A stretch of DNA of 64,000 nt from the NCBI GenBank assembly GCA_963693315.1, contig OY856186.1, positions 230,391,146-230,455,145 of the forward strand. The letters are read 5' to 3'. Under the pieces are notes generated by a model that had not been told where the DNA came from, ran no database searches, and saw only the letters and a program-made list of their open reading frames with translations. This stretch comes from Diogma glabrata. Lineage: Eukaryota > Arthropoda > Insecta > Diptera > Cylindrotomidae. The translations under genes and the position numbers were made by a program. This document shows, piece by piece, positions 45,106 to 54,701 of this stretch. Position 1 is the stretch's first letter. Each line of letters opens with the position of its first letter.

Positions 45106-48030
45106 TTAATATTGGTAAAATTCCTTGAGTGCTACCTTGAATTTAAATAAAGATGGTTCATTCTTAATATGTTTAGGTAATTTATTGAACTCGTTGAGTC
45201 CCTTAAAAAGAATATTATGCGAGCTCATGCTGGTTCTAAAATGGTTCACAAGAAAATGCGAACGTCTTCTGGTATCATGTTCATGTCGGTCTAAGATACG
45301 TTCCAAAACAAACGAGTTCTTTATTTTATTGTGAACAACCTTATGAATCAAGACAACGAGTTCACATGCTATTATTTCTGGAAACGCAGAGAAATCTTTA
45401 TGATTGCTAAACAAAGTGCGAGTTGAGAATCTACGAGGCAACAGTAAAATATGTTTAATAGCGCGTTTTTGTAAGACGAAAAGTTCATTAATCTTGTATT
45501 GGGAACAACCACTCCATATTGGGTTTAAGTAGGTTAAATGGGAGAGAATGTAGGAATTATAAATTAGTTTTAAAATTTTGCGCGGTATAAAATGTTTTAT
45601 TCTGCTTAAAGTAAATATGTAAGGCAAAATACATTTTTTAATTTTGTTGATATGTTCATCCCACTTCAATCTAAAATCAATCAAGAGTCCTAGGTATCTT
45701 GCACTATTTACAAATTCTAGTCTCACATTCTTGTATGTGATACTAAGGAGAGGATCAGTACTATTATTTAACAATTCTGAGCTGGTATTATATAAAATTA
45801 TTTTAGACTTTCTAGCATTTAAGGATAGAAGATTTATATCAAACCAAGTCTCTATTTGCTTAATATCACTCTGCAAATGTGAAAAGATGACATCCTTCGA
45901 CACATGAGCATACTTCAGTACTGCGTCATCTGCATACAATTGCACAGCTCCATGTAGAGGTAGGCAACACAGGTCATTAATAAACACGTTGAACAAGATT
46001 GGACCCAGAATAGAACCTTGAGGAACACCTTTGTCAACGGAAAGAAAAGAGCTTAAGGTTTGGTCAATTTGTACAGCTTGTGTTCTACCAGTCAAGTAGT
46101 CTTTAAATAATTTCAATTGTAGCTGTGTGAAACCCAAGCGTGCTAGTTTTCTTAGCAAACGTTCATGGTTAACCGTGTCGAAAGCCTTTTGAATGTCAAG
46201 GAACAGATTGGCTACAAGGTTTTTTTTGTCAAGGTTTTCAGAGATATAGTTAGTAAGTTCCATACAGGCCGCTGTGGTATTAGCATCACATGTAAAACCA
46301 AATTGATGTGCAGAAATAATTTTATTCTCAACTAAAAATACAATTAGACGACTAAGCAAAACTTTTTCAAAAATCTTTGAGATTGATGGCAAGATAGAGA
46401 TAGGGCGATAATTAGTTGGAAGTAGTTTATTACCGTCTTTATAAACTGGGGTGACTTTTGATTCTTTTAGGCAATCTGGAAACTCACCATCAGCTAATGA
46501 ATTATTGATTAATTTAGAGATTACTGGCGATAATCTTGCATTAAAATGTTTCAAGAATTTCGTAGAAATACCATCCAATCCAGTAGCAGCGCCAGCATTA
46601 AGACTTTCAATGATGCAAGTGACTTCTTCAGGACTCGTGTTGGTTAAGCTAAAAGGATGCTGAATATTGTAATTCAAATTGACGCATGAAGGGTCGGATT
46701 GAGTATCATTGCTCCGGATTGAAGGTATATCTCCAACTGATATAAAATGTTCATTAAAAGTACTGGCAATAGTAATTGGATCAGAGATTAGTTGGCCGTT
46801 AGATTGCAAGGTTATTTGTTGTTTATTTTTTTTTGATTTGTGGAAAACGACTTCTCTAATAACTTCCCAATATCTTTTCGGATTAGTAACCGAATCTTTA
46901 AATTTTTTTCCGTAGTAATTCAGTTTGAGATTCCGACGTAATTTATTAACCATATTTGTGTATTCGTGATATTTGAATAAAACATAAGAATTACTGGGAT
47001 ATTTTTGCTTTAAGCGAAAAAATTTTTTTCTTTGTTTAAAAATAGATTGTAGCTCTTCCGTTATCCACGGCTGGTTGGAAGTTACTTTATGTCTTAATGG
47101 AATTTTTTTTTTGTTTTTGGCAATTTCAACTTTAAGTTTTTGAACTAAGTCATTAAAACCTGAGGAATTATCAAGATCTACCCAGAATCCATTATTTCTA
47201 TCTATGGCTTCATAGTCAAGAATCTCATAATGAGAAGGGTTTTCAATATTCGAAAATGATCGATTAAAATTAAAATTGAGCGCAACCAGACAATGATCAC
47301 CGCAGTTTCGCCCCTGAATATCCTCAACTGAAAAGTTGAAATTCAGGTTTAAAACATCTGTAATAATATGGTCTATGATTGTAGATATAGTATTAGAGAT
47401 TCTTGTTGGGAAGCTTACATCGACCTTATTGAGTATAGAGAAACCATTAGCAGTTATCAATTCATGATAAGCCTGTATTGTACGATCATTTTCATTTAAT
47501 AAATTAAGGTTGAAATCTCCAATGATGAAACAGTTTTTCATTTTTGGTATAAGTATATCAAGAAAAGTTAAAAAATTATTGTCGCTCAATTGAGTGGAAC
47601 GATACATACCAATAATGTTCAAGTTTAGTTGAACAACTTTGACTATTACCAGTTGTATAGAATTGTCAAACTTCGATTTCAATTCAGCATTGAAGTCATC
47701 ACCAAAATCCAAATTAATTTGGGTTGATGATAGCTTATTACTAATATAAACACTGACACCTCCTCCTCTACCAAGAGTACACAAATTTGACCTATTTGCA
47801 TGATACACGTTATAACCCTCAATATTAAAGAACTTGTTCTCATCCTCATACAGCCACGTTTCTGCCAAAACTACTATATGTATTGTTGCTCCAAGTGAAT
47901 TTAATAAATTAACAACTTCGTCATATTTATTACGAATACTTCGCACATTCAAGTAAGCAACATTAACGGCATTACTGTTGTTTGCGTAAAATGTTCTAGT
48001 GTGATATTCAATTGAAATTTGGTCATCCAT
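45106..48030 (-). CDS. CR1/L2-like LINE ORF2, endonuclease plus reverse transcriptase, intact
   Basis: A 974-aa frame with no breaks. The N-terminal endonuclease has VAYLNVRSIRNKYDE (residues 24-38), VVLAETW with catalytic Glu57, IIGDFNLNLL (169-178), IDHII and GDHCLVAL (244-251). A middle segment has PWITEELQ near 321. The RT domain starts around 475 with GLDGIS, then NYRPISILPSISKIF (540-554), LDIQKAFDTV (611-620), GVPQGSILGP (668-677) and YADD (699-702), followed by the thumb and a His-rich C-terminus (DRHEHDTRR). All catalytic residues expected are present. The ATG at 48030 precedes the endonuclease directly. It nicks DNA and copies its own RNA at the nick. The clade call (CR1/L2 group) is from motif style, not from a search. 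It may be a recently active copy. Confidence 0.92.
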   Translation of the reverse strand: MDDQISIEYHTRTFYANNSNAVNVAYLNVRSIRNKYDEVVNLLNSLGATIHIVVLAETWLYEDENKFFNIEGYNVYHANRSNLCTLGRGGGVSVYISNKLSSTQINLDFGDDFNAELKSKFDNSIQLVIVKVVQLNLNIIGMYRSTQLSDNNFLTFLDILIPKMKNCFIIGDFNLNLLNENDRTIQAYHELITANGFSILNKVDVSFPTRISNTISTIIDHIITDVLNLNFNFSVEDIQGRNCGDHCLVALNFNFNRSFSNIENPSHYEILDYEAIDRNNGFWVDLDNSSGFNDLVQKLKVEIAKNKKKIPLRHKVTSNQPWITEELQSIFKQRKKFFRLKQKYPSNSYVLFKYHEYTNMVNKLRRNLKLNYYGKKFKDSVTNPKRYWEVIREVVFHKSKKNKQQITLQSNGQLISDPITIASTFNEHFISVGDIPSIRSNDTQSDPSCVNLNYNIQHPFSLTNTSPEEVTCIIESLNAGAATGLDGISTKFLKHFNARLSPVISKLINNSLADGEFPDCLKESKVTPVYKDGNKLLPTNYRPISILPSISKIFEKVLLSRLIVFLVENKIISAHQFGFTCDANTTAACMELTNYISENLDKKNLVANLFLDIQKAFDTVNHERLLRKLARLGFTQLQLKLFKDYLTGRTQAVQIDQTLSSFLSVDKGVPQGSILGPILFNVFINDLCCLPLHGAVQLYADDAVLKYAHVSKDVIFSHLQSDIKQIETWFDINLLSLNARKSKIILYNTSSELLNNSTDPLLSITYKNVRLEFVNSARYLGLLIDFRLKWDEHINKIKKCILPYIFTLSRIKHFIPRKILKLIYNSYILSHLTYLNPIWSGCSQYKINELFVLQKRAIKHILLLPRRFSTRTLFSNHKDFSAFPEIIACELVVLIHKVVHNKIKNSFVLERILDRHEHDTRRRSHFLVNHFRTSMSSHNILFKGLNEFNKLPKHIKNEPSLFKFKVALKEFYQY

Positions 48031-48459
48031 ACTAAATAAATTTTAATTCCGTACTCTCAGAAGACAACTAATAGACCAAAATAGATAGATATTACGACAG
48101 CTGATCGATAAAACAAAAAAAAAAAATTTTCACGTTTGTTACAATCACAAGCTCAAAAAGCAAAACGGACAATTATATGTATAGATGATAGGTATGTATA
48201 TATAAATATATGTGTATATATTATACCAACAATTTAAATTTCCAGAGATCGAAAGGTGAAAAAATGTGTTATATTATTTAACTGCTTGGCACTCCTAATT
48301 TAGATTAACTAAAGTAAATTAAAATTAGATATAAATTAAATCAAATTAAATGGTTAGTAATTATCAATAAGATAAATTAAATTTCTCACAGTTCTTCAAT
48401 TTCAGTTCTTCAAAAAAATTAGATAGCGTGGCGTAGTTTGAGGTCTATGACTATAGTTA
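48031..48459. other. Spacer between LINE ORF2 and ORF1
   Basis: 429 bases, AT-rich, with a TATATA stretch near 48200. Part of the CR1/L2-like element. Confidence 0.6.
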
Positions 48460-49315
48460 TTATTTTTCCTTATCATTTCCATCGTATGCAATACCATCTT
48501 GCACATAGATTGTTTTGTTTTTTAAAAATAAGTCGTGATCTTTTATTCTGCGATCTATATCAGCTTGTGAATTGATTATTATTGGCGGTAACTGTTTCTG
48601 TGTATTTTTAGAAGTAAGTCGAATATACAGATTGTTGTTTGAGAACCAGGTAGCACAGATGATGTTTTGATTTTTTAGTTTTCGACAGTAGGTATACAGG
48701 TCAGCATAATACTTCAATAGTCTATGTCCAATAAATAGTTTTTTTTGTTCATTTTCAAATTCGGGAATAACTTGCTTGACGAAAATTGGACCAATGTCTC
48801 GAACCAGTTGCATAAATCTTGTTTTAAGCATAGTTGATTTAAATTTAACAATAATTTGAAACATGTTTCACCTCTTCTCCATCGTTTTGAACAGCAATAG
48901 ATTTGGAATAACTTTTATCTACACTTGAGATATCATACTTTAGAAAATTGCAGATGCTGTGCATAAATTCATTGGCACTAATATTTTTTGGTGCTCCCAG
49001 TATTACAATATCATCACTTAGATCGTTCTGCTGTAATTTGAAAACTTGCAGTTGAAGATTGAATATTTCCAGATCATGTTTAAGTGAAATTTCACAAAGG
49101 TTTTCTACTTTGGCTTTTGTTTTCTTGTGGTCCTCAAAAAGATTGACCAATTTCACATCAAGATTATCAATTTTCTGATTGACATTCATAACTTGCTCAT
49201 TGACCGCAATTAGTGAGGTTAGAATATCTTTTAGATCTATATCTTTTTTTTTTAAAAGTTCTTTCATAGTGTCACACGCACTGGTAGATTTACTTCTGGT
49301 GTTTGTAGGTGACAT
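48460..49315 (-). pseudogene. CR1/L2-like LINE ORF1, one frameshift
   Basis: Two overlapping frames form one ORF1-like protein. The first (49315 to 48845) begins MSPTNTRSKST and has a coiled coil (about residues 20-105) followed by DIVILGAPKNISANEF, the style of an L1-type ORF1 central domain. The second (48864 to 48460) continues as FQIIVKFKSTMLKTRFMQLV and ends NGNDKEK-like. The 20-base overlap near 48850 fits a single one-base indel, or a frameshift site. ORF1 proteins coat the LINE RNA as trimers. ORF1 precedes ORF2 on the minus strand by 429 bases. Confidence 0.75.
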
Positions 49316-49663
49316 AATTTCCGATTACAATATCAATAATTATTAAAAAGATGAAACTAAACCACAAAATTTATACAACAGTAATTGACACGATGGTCTA
49401 TGAAATTGACACTTGAACGTTAATTTTATACTGTATTTATTATTTATTCACATATGATAGTATATAATAAATTAATTCAACAAATTTACCGCGTTCACAA
49501 TAGTAAATATTAAAAGAAAATTAAAAAAACAAGACTAATAAAGCATACGATTTTTGGTATGATCCTACTCAGTCGCCATCTTTAAACTCATCTTTAAACA
49601 AAATGACTAATATCAAAATCTAATCAAAGCAAATATGATAATTAGTGTTAGTAGTTAAAAAAA
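49316..49663. other. Probable 5' UTR of the CR1/L2-like LINE and flank
   Basis: No ORF. The 5' boundary cannot be fixed; no duplication was found by eye. Confidence 0.4.
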
Positions 49664-49790
49664 TTCTATATATACCTCGGTTGAGAAGACTAATATAGAC
49701 CTCGAACATTATATCCCTCGGCGCTACGCGCCTCAGGATCTAAAAGTTCTCGGTCAATAATAGCTTACTTCTCAACCTTGTTCTATAATG
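49664..49790. mobile_element. Snap-back palindromic element 4
   Basis: Arms share GGTTGAGAAG near both ends and close on GGCGCTACGCGCC at 49720-49732, with CTCG/CGAG words beside the apex. Adjacent to repeat R. Confidence 0.7.
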
Positions 49791-49803
49791 TACTATTTTC
49801 TAC

Positions 49804-49811
49804 TTCAAGCT
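49804..49811. repeat. hAT element 1 target-site duplication, left
   Basis: TTCAAGCT, identical to 51573-51580. Confidence 0.9.
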
Positions 49812-50023
49812 CAGTGCCGTTACTACGGTACGGCCCACCCGGCCCTGGGCCGGGGGCCCACCATAAAACACTCATAAAAATATGAAAATGAACACTTCAA
49901 ATAATAAATTTAAAAAACAACAATGCAATTTTTTTTACTGGGCCCATGCCAATTTCAAAAATTCATTTTTTGTAACGAAGTTGCAAAATCTACGCTTTTT
50001 TGTGCGTCATTTTAGTAATTAAA

Positions 50024-50262
50024 TGAGCTTTATTTAAGCATTAATCTAGTACATTGGTCAGATTCATTAAAGTCCTAATTGTAGTTGTTTAATATTTTAT
50101 TAAAGCATTAATAATAATGGTTTAATGATTCATTAAAGTATAAGTACTTTAATGAATCATTAAACAACTATTATTACTGCTTTAATAAACTATTAAAAAA
50201 CTACAATTAGTACTTTAATGAATCTGACCAAATTTACTAGAGTAAGACTTAAATAAAGCTAT
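50024..50262. mobile_element. Palindromic MITE, ~120-bp arms
   Basis: The left arm AGCTTTATTTAAGCATTAAT... and the right arm, reverse-complemented, AGCTTTATTTAAGTCTTACT... match over about 115 bases, including GGTCAGATTCATTAAAGT and TTTAATGATTCATTAAAGTA. The centre is near 50143 with almost no loop. Confidence 0.85.
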
Positions 50263-50274
50263 CAAATTCGTGAA

Positions 50275-50616
50275 TGATTTCATATCCACGCTGGCGTTCA
50301 AATAAACCATAGTTCTTAGTTTAGAGTACTCGCACCACGATGTTGAAGGTTTTATGGATCCTAGTTTTCTTACAAAATAGGCCAGCATGACCATGTCATT
50401 GATTGTTGTAGTTTTTGATTCTTTAAATCACTCATCAAAATTTTTGTATGAAGTTTCGTACGCCAATTTCGCCAATTTTTCCGGTACGATTGTAGAAATA
50501 GCTTCATTTGCTGCTTTTTCTATATCTGACGATACAAAATCATCATCACTTGAACTCATCTTGATATTTTTCACAATTGGCAGTATGAAAACTAAAAGAA
50601 AACTACGGCTACACAC
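50275..50616 (-). pseudogene. Crypton-like tyrosine recombinase, N-terminal fragment
   Basis: One frame with a single TGA: SSDDDFVSSDIEKAANEAIS, IVPEKLAKLAYETSYKNFDE, stop, FKESKTTTINDMVMLAYFV, IKPSTSWCEYSKLRTMVYL and VDMKSFTNLIALFK. This resembles the SAM-like core-binding domain of insect Crypton-type proteins, where 'YEKxYxxFxxW...ENVLLAYF...KPSTLWSxYSML' is the usual pattern and the stop replaces the Trp. The catalytic domain is absent. Family assignment is from pattern memory. Confidence 0.55.
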
Positions 50617-50730
50617 TCCTTATAAGATCAAATTGGTTTGCTCAAAACGTACTAGATACAAATGCAATTTGTTTAGTTGTATTTTTTATAAAAATTTAAT
50701 TTTGCAGCTTCGTTACAAAAAATCTTGTAT

Positions 50731-50826
50731 GAAACACGTTGCTAAATTAGTTGTTTTAAGCACTGGATGTATTGTCAATTTCACATCTCGTGCTTAAAAC
50801 AACCTAATTTAGCAACTTGTTTCATA
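50731..50826. repeat. Inverted repeat, ~42-bp arms
   Basis: GTTGCTAAATTAGTTGTTTT at 50739 and its reverse complement at 50796-50815, within arms running from ATGAAAC to GTTTCAT; loop TATTGTCAATTTC. Inside hAT 1, just outside the nested element. Confidence 0.85.
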
Positions 50827-50947
50827 AATAGCTATTAAATAATCACAAAAAGACATTATAATTTATATCAGAAAATCTTTGAATATTGAATATATTAGAA
50901 AATATTTCCCGTTATATCTCTTATTGAGGATAACACTTATTATTCAA

Positions 50948-51205
50948 AAGAATTTAATTAATATTTTTCCAAACATAGAAAGAGCATTCAAAATTCTTTT
51001 AACCATTAAGGTCACTAATTGTTCAGGAGAACAGTCTTTTTAGGCGATGAAATACCTAAAAAATGATTTGCGAAACAGCATGCCGCAGGAGCGACTGAAT
51101 TCCCTTGCGTTGATGTGCATAGAAAGTGATTTATTAAAATCTATAGAATTTGAAGATGTTGTAGATAAATTTGTTGACAAAAAAGTGAGAAGAAAAAATA
51201 TTTAA
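50948..51205 (+). pseudogene. hAT transposase C-terminal dimerisation domain
   Basis: The plus strand reads IFPNIERAFKILLTIKV, TNCSGEQSF, a stop at 51041-51043, AMKYLKNDLRNSMPQERLNS, LALMCIESDLLKSIEF and EDVVDKFVDKKVRRKNI before the stop at 51203. This is the hAT C-terminal block 'LLTIPVT..S.ERSFS.L+.IKT.LR..M.QERL..LALL'. The stop replaces the usual Ser after SF. N-terminal zinc finger and catalytic parts are missing, so the element is non-autonomous. Confidence 0.88.
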
Positions 51206-51572
51206 ATAAAATAAACATTATAATAAACCTCAAAAACACGTAAGTAATTTTGCTTTTAAATTTAATTTAGACTGGGTTCCAATTAGCTGCTAAATTGTAC
51301 GAAACTGCTAAATCTAAATTTAGTTTTACAAAATTACCGAATTTTAATTCAAATTAATATAATAAAGTGGTCAGATATTGTTTAACGTATGAATTTCTTC
51401 CAAATTATTTAGAAATAAAATATAATTTAGTCAAATAAAATAGTTGACTAAATTGATTTAGCACGTTTAGTACAATTAAGCATCAATTGGAACGCAGTCT
51501 TATTGTTAATTTTCGAAAAGGCCTCCTAGAAATAGTGGGCCAGGGGCCCCCAAATACATTGGGACGGCACTG

Positions 51573-51580
51573 TTCAAGCT
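51573..51580. repeat. hAT element 1 target-site duplication, right
   Basis: TTCAAGCT, exact copy of 49804-49811. Confidence 0.9.
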
Positions 51581-51713
51581 ACAAAAATGTCATTTTAATA
51601 TATAGTGAAACCTATGTGAAAGGGAAACTTTTTCTAAGTAGTGACTGAAAATGTTTTCAGTCACTAGGACTGAAAGTAAATAAGTTTCGGTGGTCGCCTA
51701 CAGGTGGTGGTTA

Positions 51714-52204
51714 TTTAAAGGATTGAATAAATAATTGAATATTTGAGATTGAATTTGATTTACTGTTTCTGTTGCTGTGTTTATTTCTGTCAATATCGCA
51801 GTATTTTGAAGGGATTGAATATTTTGAACGAATCGACTCGAAACTAATCATTATATCAATTGTGTGTAATTAATTAATTAAACTAATAATGAGTGTGTCT
51901 TTTTTCTATATCGGAGAAATCGGAGCGATAAAATAAAATTTGTATCAGATATATCGTATAATTTTTCCTCCGATAATTAACTGTCAGATATAAAATATAT
52001 TCTCTGAGTTCTTTCCGTCAAAAAAAAAATTAAAAAAATTTATTAAATAAATAAAAATTTTACTAAAAAATTTATTTTTATTTGTTTTTAATTGAAACTT
52101 TACCTACAATTTTTTAAATTTATACTTTAAACGATGACTTTCAGTCGGTAAAAAAAATATCTGTAATATCTGTAAAAGTTTTTAGAGAAAATAATTTTCA
52201 TTAT
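51714..52204. other. AT-rich sequence, nothing recognised
   Basis: No ORF or structured repeat. Confidence 0.4.
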
Positions 52205-52625
52205 TCATATTGTCAAATTCATCTACTAAAAACTTACAAAGCGACATATCTAAATTTGGCTGTGTAAAAAATAAACAATTATACATCGCATTTTTACCAG
52301 TGTAAAATAATGTTATTATTGTGTTCGCCTGTTATTATTCCATCTGTAGGGGAACACAATAATAACATTATTTTACACTGGTAAAAATGCGATATATAAT
52401 TGTTTATTTTTTACACAGTCAAATTTAGATATGTCGTTTTGTAAGTTTTTAGTAGATGAATTTGTAAATATTATCATTTATATTTACAAGCGTAGAAAAA
52501 ATAGCGTTTTCTACGCGTGGTTAAAACGTTTTTGCGGTCCTGAACTGAACAAACCGTTCAGTCACGCAAAAAGGGACGTTTTCACCACTTGTATAAAAAT
52601 CTACTATTGTTTTGTAGTATCGCGT
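52205..52625. mobile_element. Composite foldback element (relative of 23.3-23.6 kb)
   Basis: 52207-52333 and 52346-52480 are near-perfect inverted arms (TTCATCTACTAAAAACTTAC ... GCATTTTTACCAGTGTAAAA ... GTGTTCGCCTGTTATT). To the right, 52490-52610 repeats the snap-back core of the 23.3-kb element in the other orientation (TTTTCTACGCGTGG, ACCGTTCAGTCACGCAAAAA), but lacks its GCGATAGCG apex. Confidence 0.8.
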
Positions 52626-53095
52626 TTGTTTCTTCTATTTTTAAATAAAATATAACGCAATAACGTGAGTTTTGGTTTTTGAATATATTAATTTGTTGAT
52701 TTGAGCAGAATTTAATGTAAATTTGTAAAAATAATTTTATCGTAAAATGGTTGCACAACCGTGTCAAATAATGACTTTAACCAATAGCATTATTAGTGTG
52801 GGTTATTTTTGGAAATAACTAGCAAGTAATAGTTTGATAAGGATACTATTTGATTAAGTCTTCCGTTATAACACGACGGTGGAACTTGAATATTTGTTTT
52901 TTATATACATACCAGCGACTTTGAATAACAGTTATTGTAATTGTAAAGGCAAGGTTGTTATACTGAGAAGGGTGGAACTCGTGGTTGTCATCATCGTTTG
53001 AGGGTGTAACGGTTCGTCTGTTGATGTATCTATACCAAAATTCCACAATTGCCGACGTCCATTTTTTTTCATCATTTTAACGTAAATTATATTCA
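52626..53095. other. AT-rich sequence, nothing recognised
   Basis: Short ORFs only. Confidence 0.4.
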
Positions 53096-53390
53096 TTCAA
53101 CAATCGCCTTTACATTCGGCGCAACAATTGCACTGAATTGATATTATTTTTATATTTATTGTTCAACAATTGCCTTTACATTCGGCGCAACAATTACACG
53201 GCATTGATATTATTTTTATGTTTTTTGTTCAACAATCGTAGTTACATTCGGCCTAGTAATCCCGATTTGATATATTTTATGATTATTGTTCAACAATCGT
53301 CTTTACAAGTGGCGCAACAACTATGCTGAATTTATATTATTTTATGATTATTGTTCAACGATCACCTTTGCAATTGAAGCAACAAATACA
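53096..53390. repeat. Minisatellite, five ~63-bp units
   Basis: Units begin GTTCAACAATCGCCTTTACA, continue TTCGGCGCAACAA and end in a TTGATATTATTTTTAT tail. Starts are near 53096, 53160, 53228, 53288 and 53351, with growing divergence to the right. Related to 4670-4825. Confidence 0.85.
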
Positions 53391-54470
53391 GTTAATTTTC
53401 GTTAGATACTCGTGATGATGGGCTAAAAATAAAGAAGGTGGAGAGGAGTTGGATCTTCTACAATCATTTTTTAATTTGTTTTTGTATGTAAATATAGTAG
53501 TAGGATTGGTGTGGATGTGATAGTCTTGACTTTCTCGGTATTTCGGTGTCGTCATAGCCTGTTTTCTTGTTTCATTTTTGTCGTTTCGCATTATACCGTC
53601 TCTTTAACGTGCATATCTGTTTATTTGTGCTGAACAAGAGAGGATATTCTTACTTGAACCTACGAGAATAAAGCTTTCCGGATTTCCTAGCAGGTTCAGT
53701 GTTTATTACACATTTAGTGTGCAGACTGTTCTCATAGTACAAATGCTACGCATTTCACAAAGTCTCTGATAATAACGTAAATATTATGATGAGTTAGAGG
53801 TTGATTAATATTGCAGAAGAAGAGGTAAAAGTCCTGCATACTGTAATTGCATGTAACTGCTCAAAAAATTACTGGGCCTTGGTAAATGAGATCTTTCAAA
53901 TCAAGCACTCCAACAAAAACAAGGCAAACAAAGAGTAGATCAGCTGAACACAGCGTTGCTCATTTCATTATATATACAGAGTCGATTTCAATCACCCAAC
54001 ATACCCTGCAAAGGAATTTTTGAGTATACCGTACATATATAGTAGGTCTTCCAACAGGGAGACGATTTTATCGAGTAAAACCAGTTATGGTTTGTGAACT
54101 TAATCTTAAACAATTATTTCAATTAAAGAATAAAATTTCAAGATCAAAATGAATTTCGGTTATGGTACCGTGGTGTAATAATCTCGAGAAAAACTCCATA
54201 GCAAGAGTTTGATGCGCGAGTTTGATGAGTCAATTGCAATGACATTATCGATCAGTTTTGTTATTTTCATTTAAAATATCTTATCAGACTCTTCATTAAA
54301 AACTTAAAAAAGCTAACTATTAAAGTTAACCTAAATGAATAAGAGGAAGAGAGTAGAAAAATAAAATTTTGAGACCTATATTCGGACTTAGTTTGACAGA
54401 ATTGAATTTCGTACTTCATTAGATCCTGTCGGTTCCCTGAATTGATGGCCATTCACCTACCGAAGAATTT
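53391..54470. other. No gene recognised
   Basis: Mixed-complexity sequence with short ORFs. Between 53600 and 54070 GC is slightly raised, possibly a decayed element, but no motif is readable. Confidence 0.35.
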
Positions 54471-54701
54471 TCATACGCCCTTAAGCACTGTGAAATTCAT
54501 GTAGAACAAGCGAATATAGGACTTATAAACATGGAGCAATTGGTAAGGAGTGAAAATTTTTTTGCATCTATTTAGGAGGCCGAGTTTTTTAGACGCGCTT
54601 TTTGCCATCGCCATTACATGATCGTTCCAGAGTAGGTCATTTGAAACTGTGACACCCAATAAACGAATGTTTTTACATTCACCCATTGGTTTATCACACA
54701 T
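54471..54701 (-). pseudogene. LINE RT thumb fragment, related to LINE family A
   Basis: Reads IRLLGVTVSNDLLWNDHVMA, KSASKKLGLLNRCKKIF and LLHVYKSYIR, matching the thumb region VRLLGVEIENNMKW...LGRCRKFF...VYKSFIRP of LINE A. Isolated, truncated on both sides. Confidence 0.85.

Larger units (their letters stand above)
49966..50722. mobile_element. Inverted-repeat element nested in hAT 1
   Basis: TTTTTTGTAACGAAGTTGCA (49966 onward) matches the reverse complement of TGCAGCTTCGTTACAAAAAA ending at 50722 with one mismatch; the match extends to AAAAT. 757 bp. No clear target duplication. It contains the recombinase fragment and a palindromic MITE. Confidence 0.65.
49812..51572 (+). mobile_element. 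hAT element 1, 1761 bp, with nested insertions
   Basis: Terminal inverted repeat CAGTGCCGT on both ends, 8-bp duplication TTCAAGCT, and a transposase C-terminus inside. Subterminal sequence is GC-rich on both sides (GGGCCGGGGGCCCA; GGGCCAGGGGCCCCC). The left part of the transposase has been replaced by other elements. Confidence 0.93.
49791..51713 (+). repeat. Repeat R, copy split by a hAT insertion
   Basis: 49791-49811 and 51581-51713 together match the uninterrupted copy at 26938-27090 (reversed). The break lies at TTCAAGCT, which is duplicated on both sides of the insert. Confidence 0.88.
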
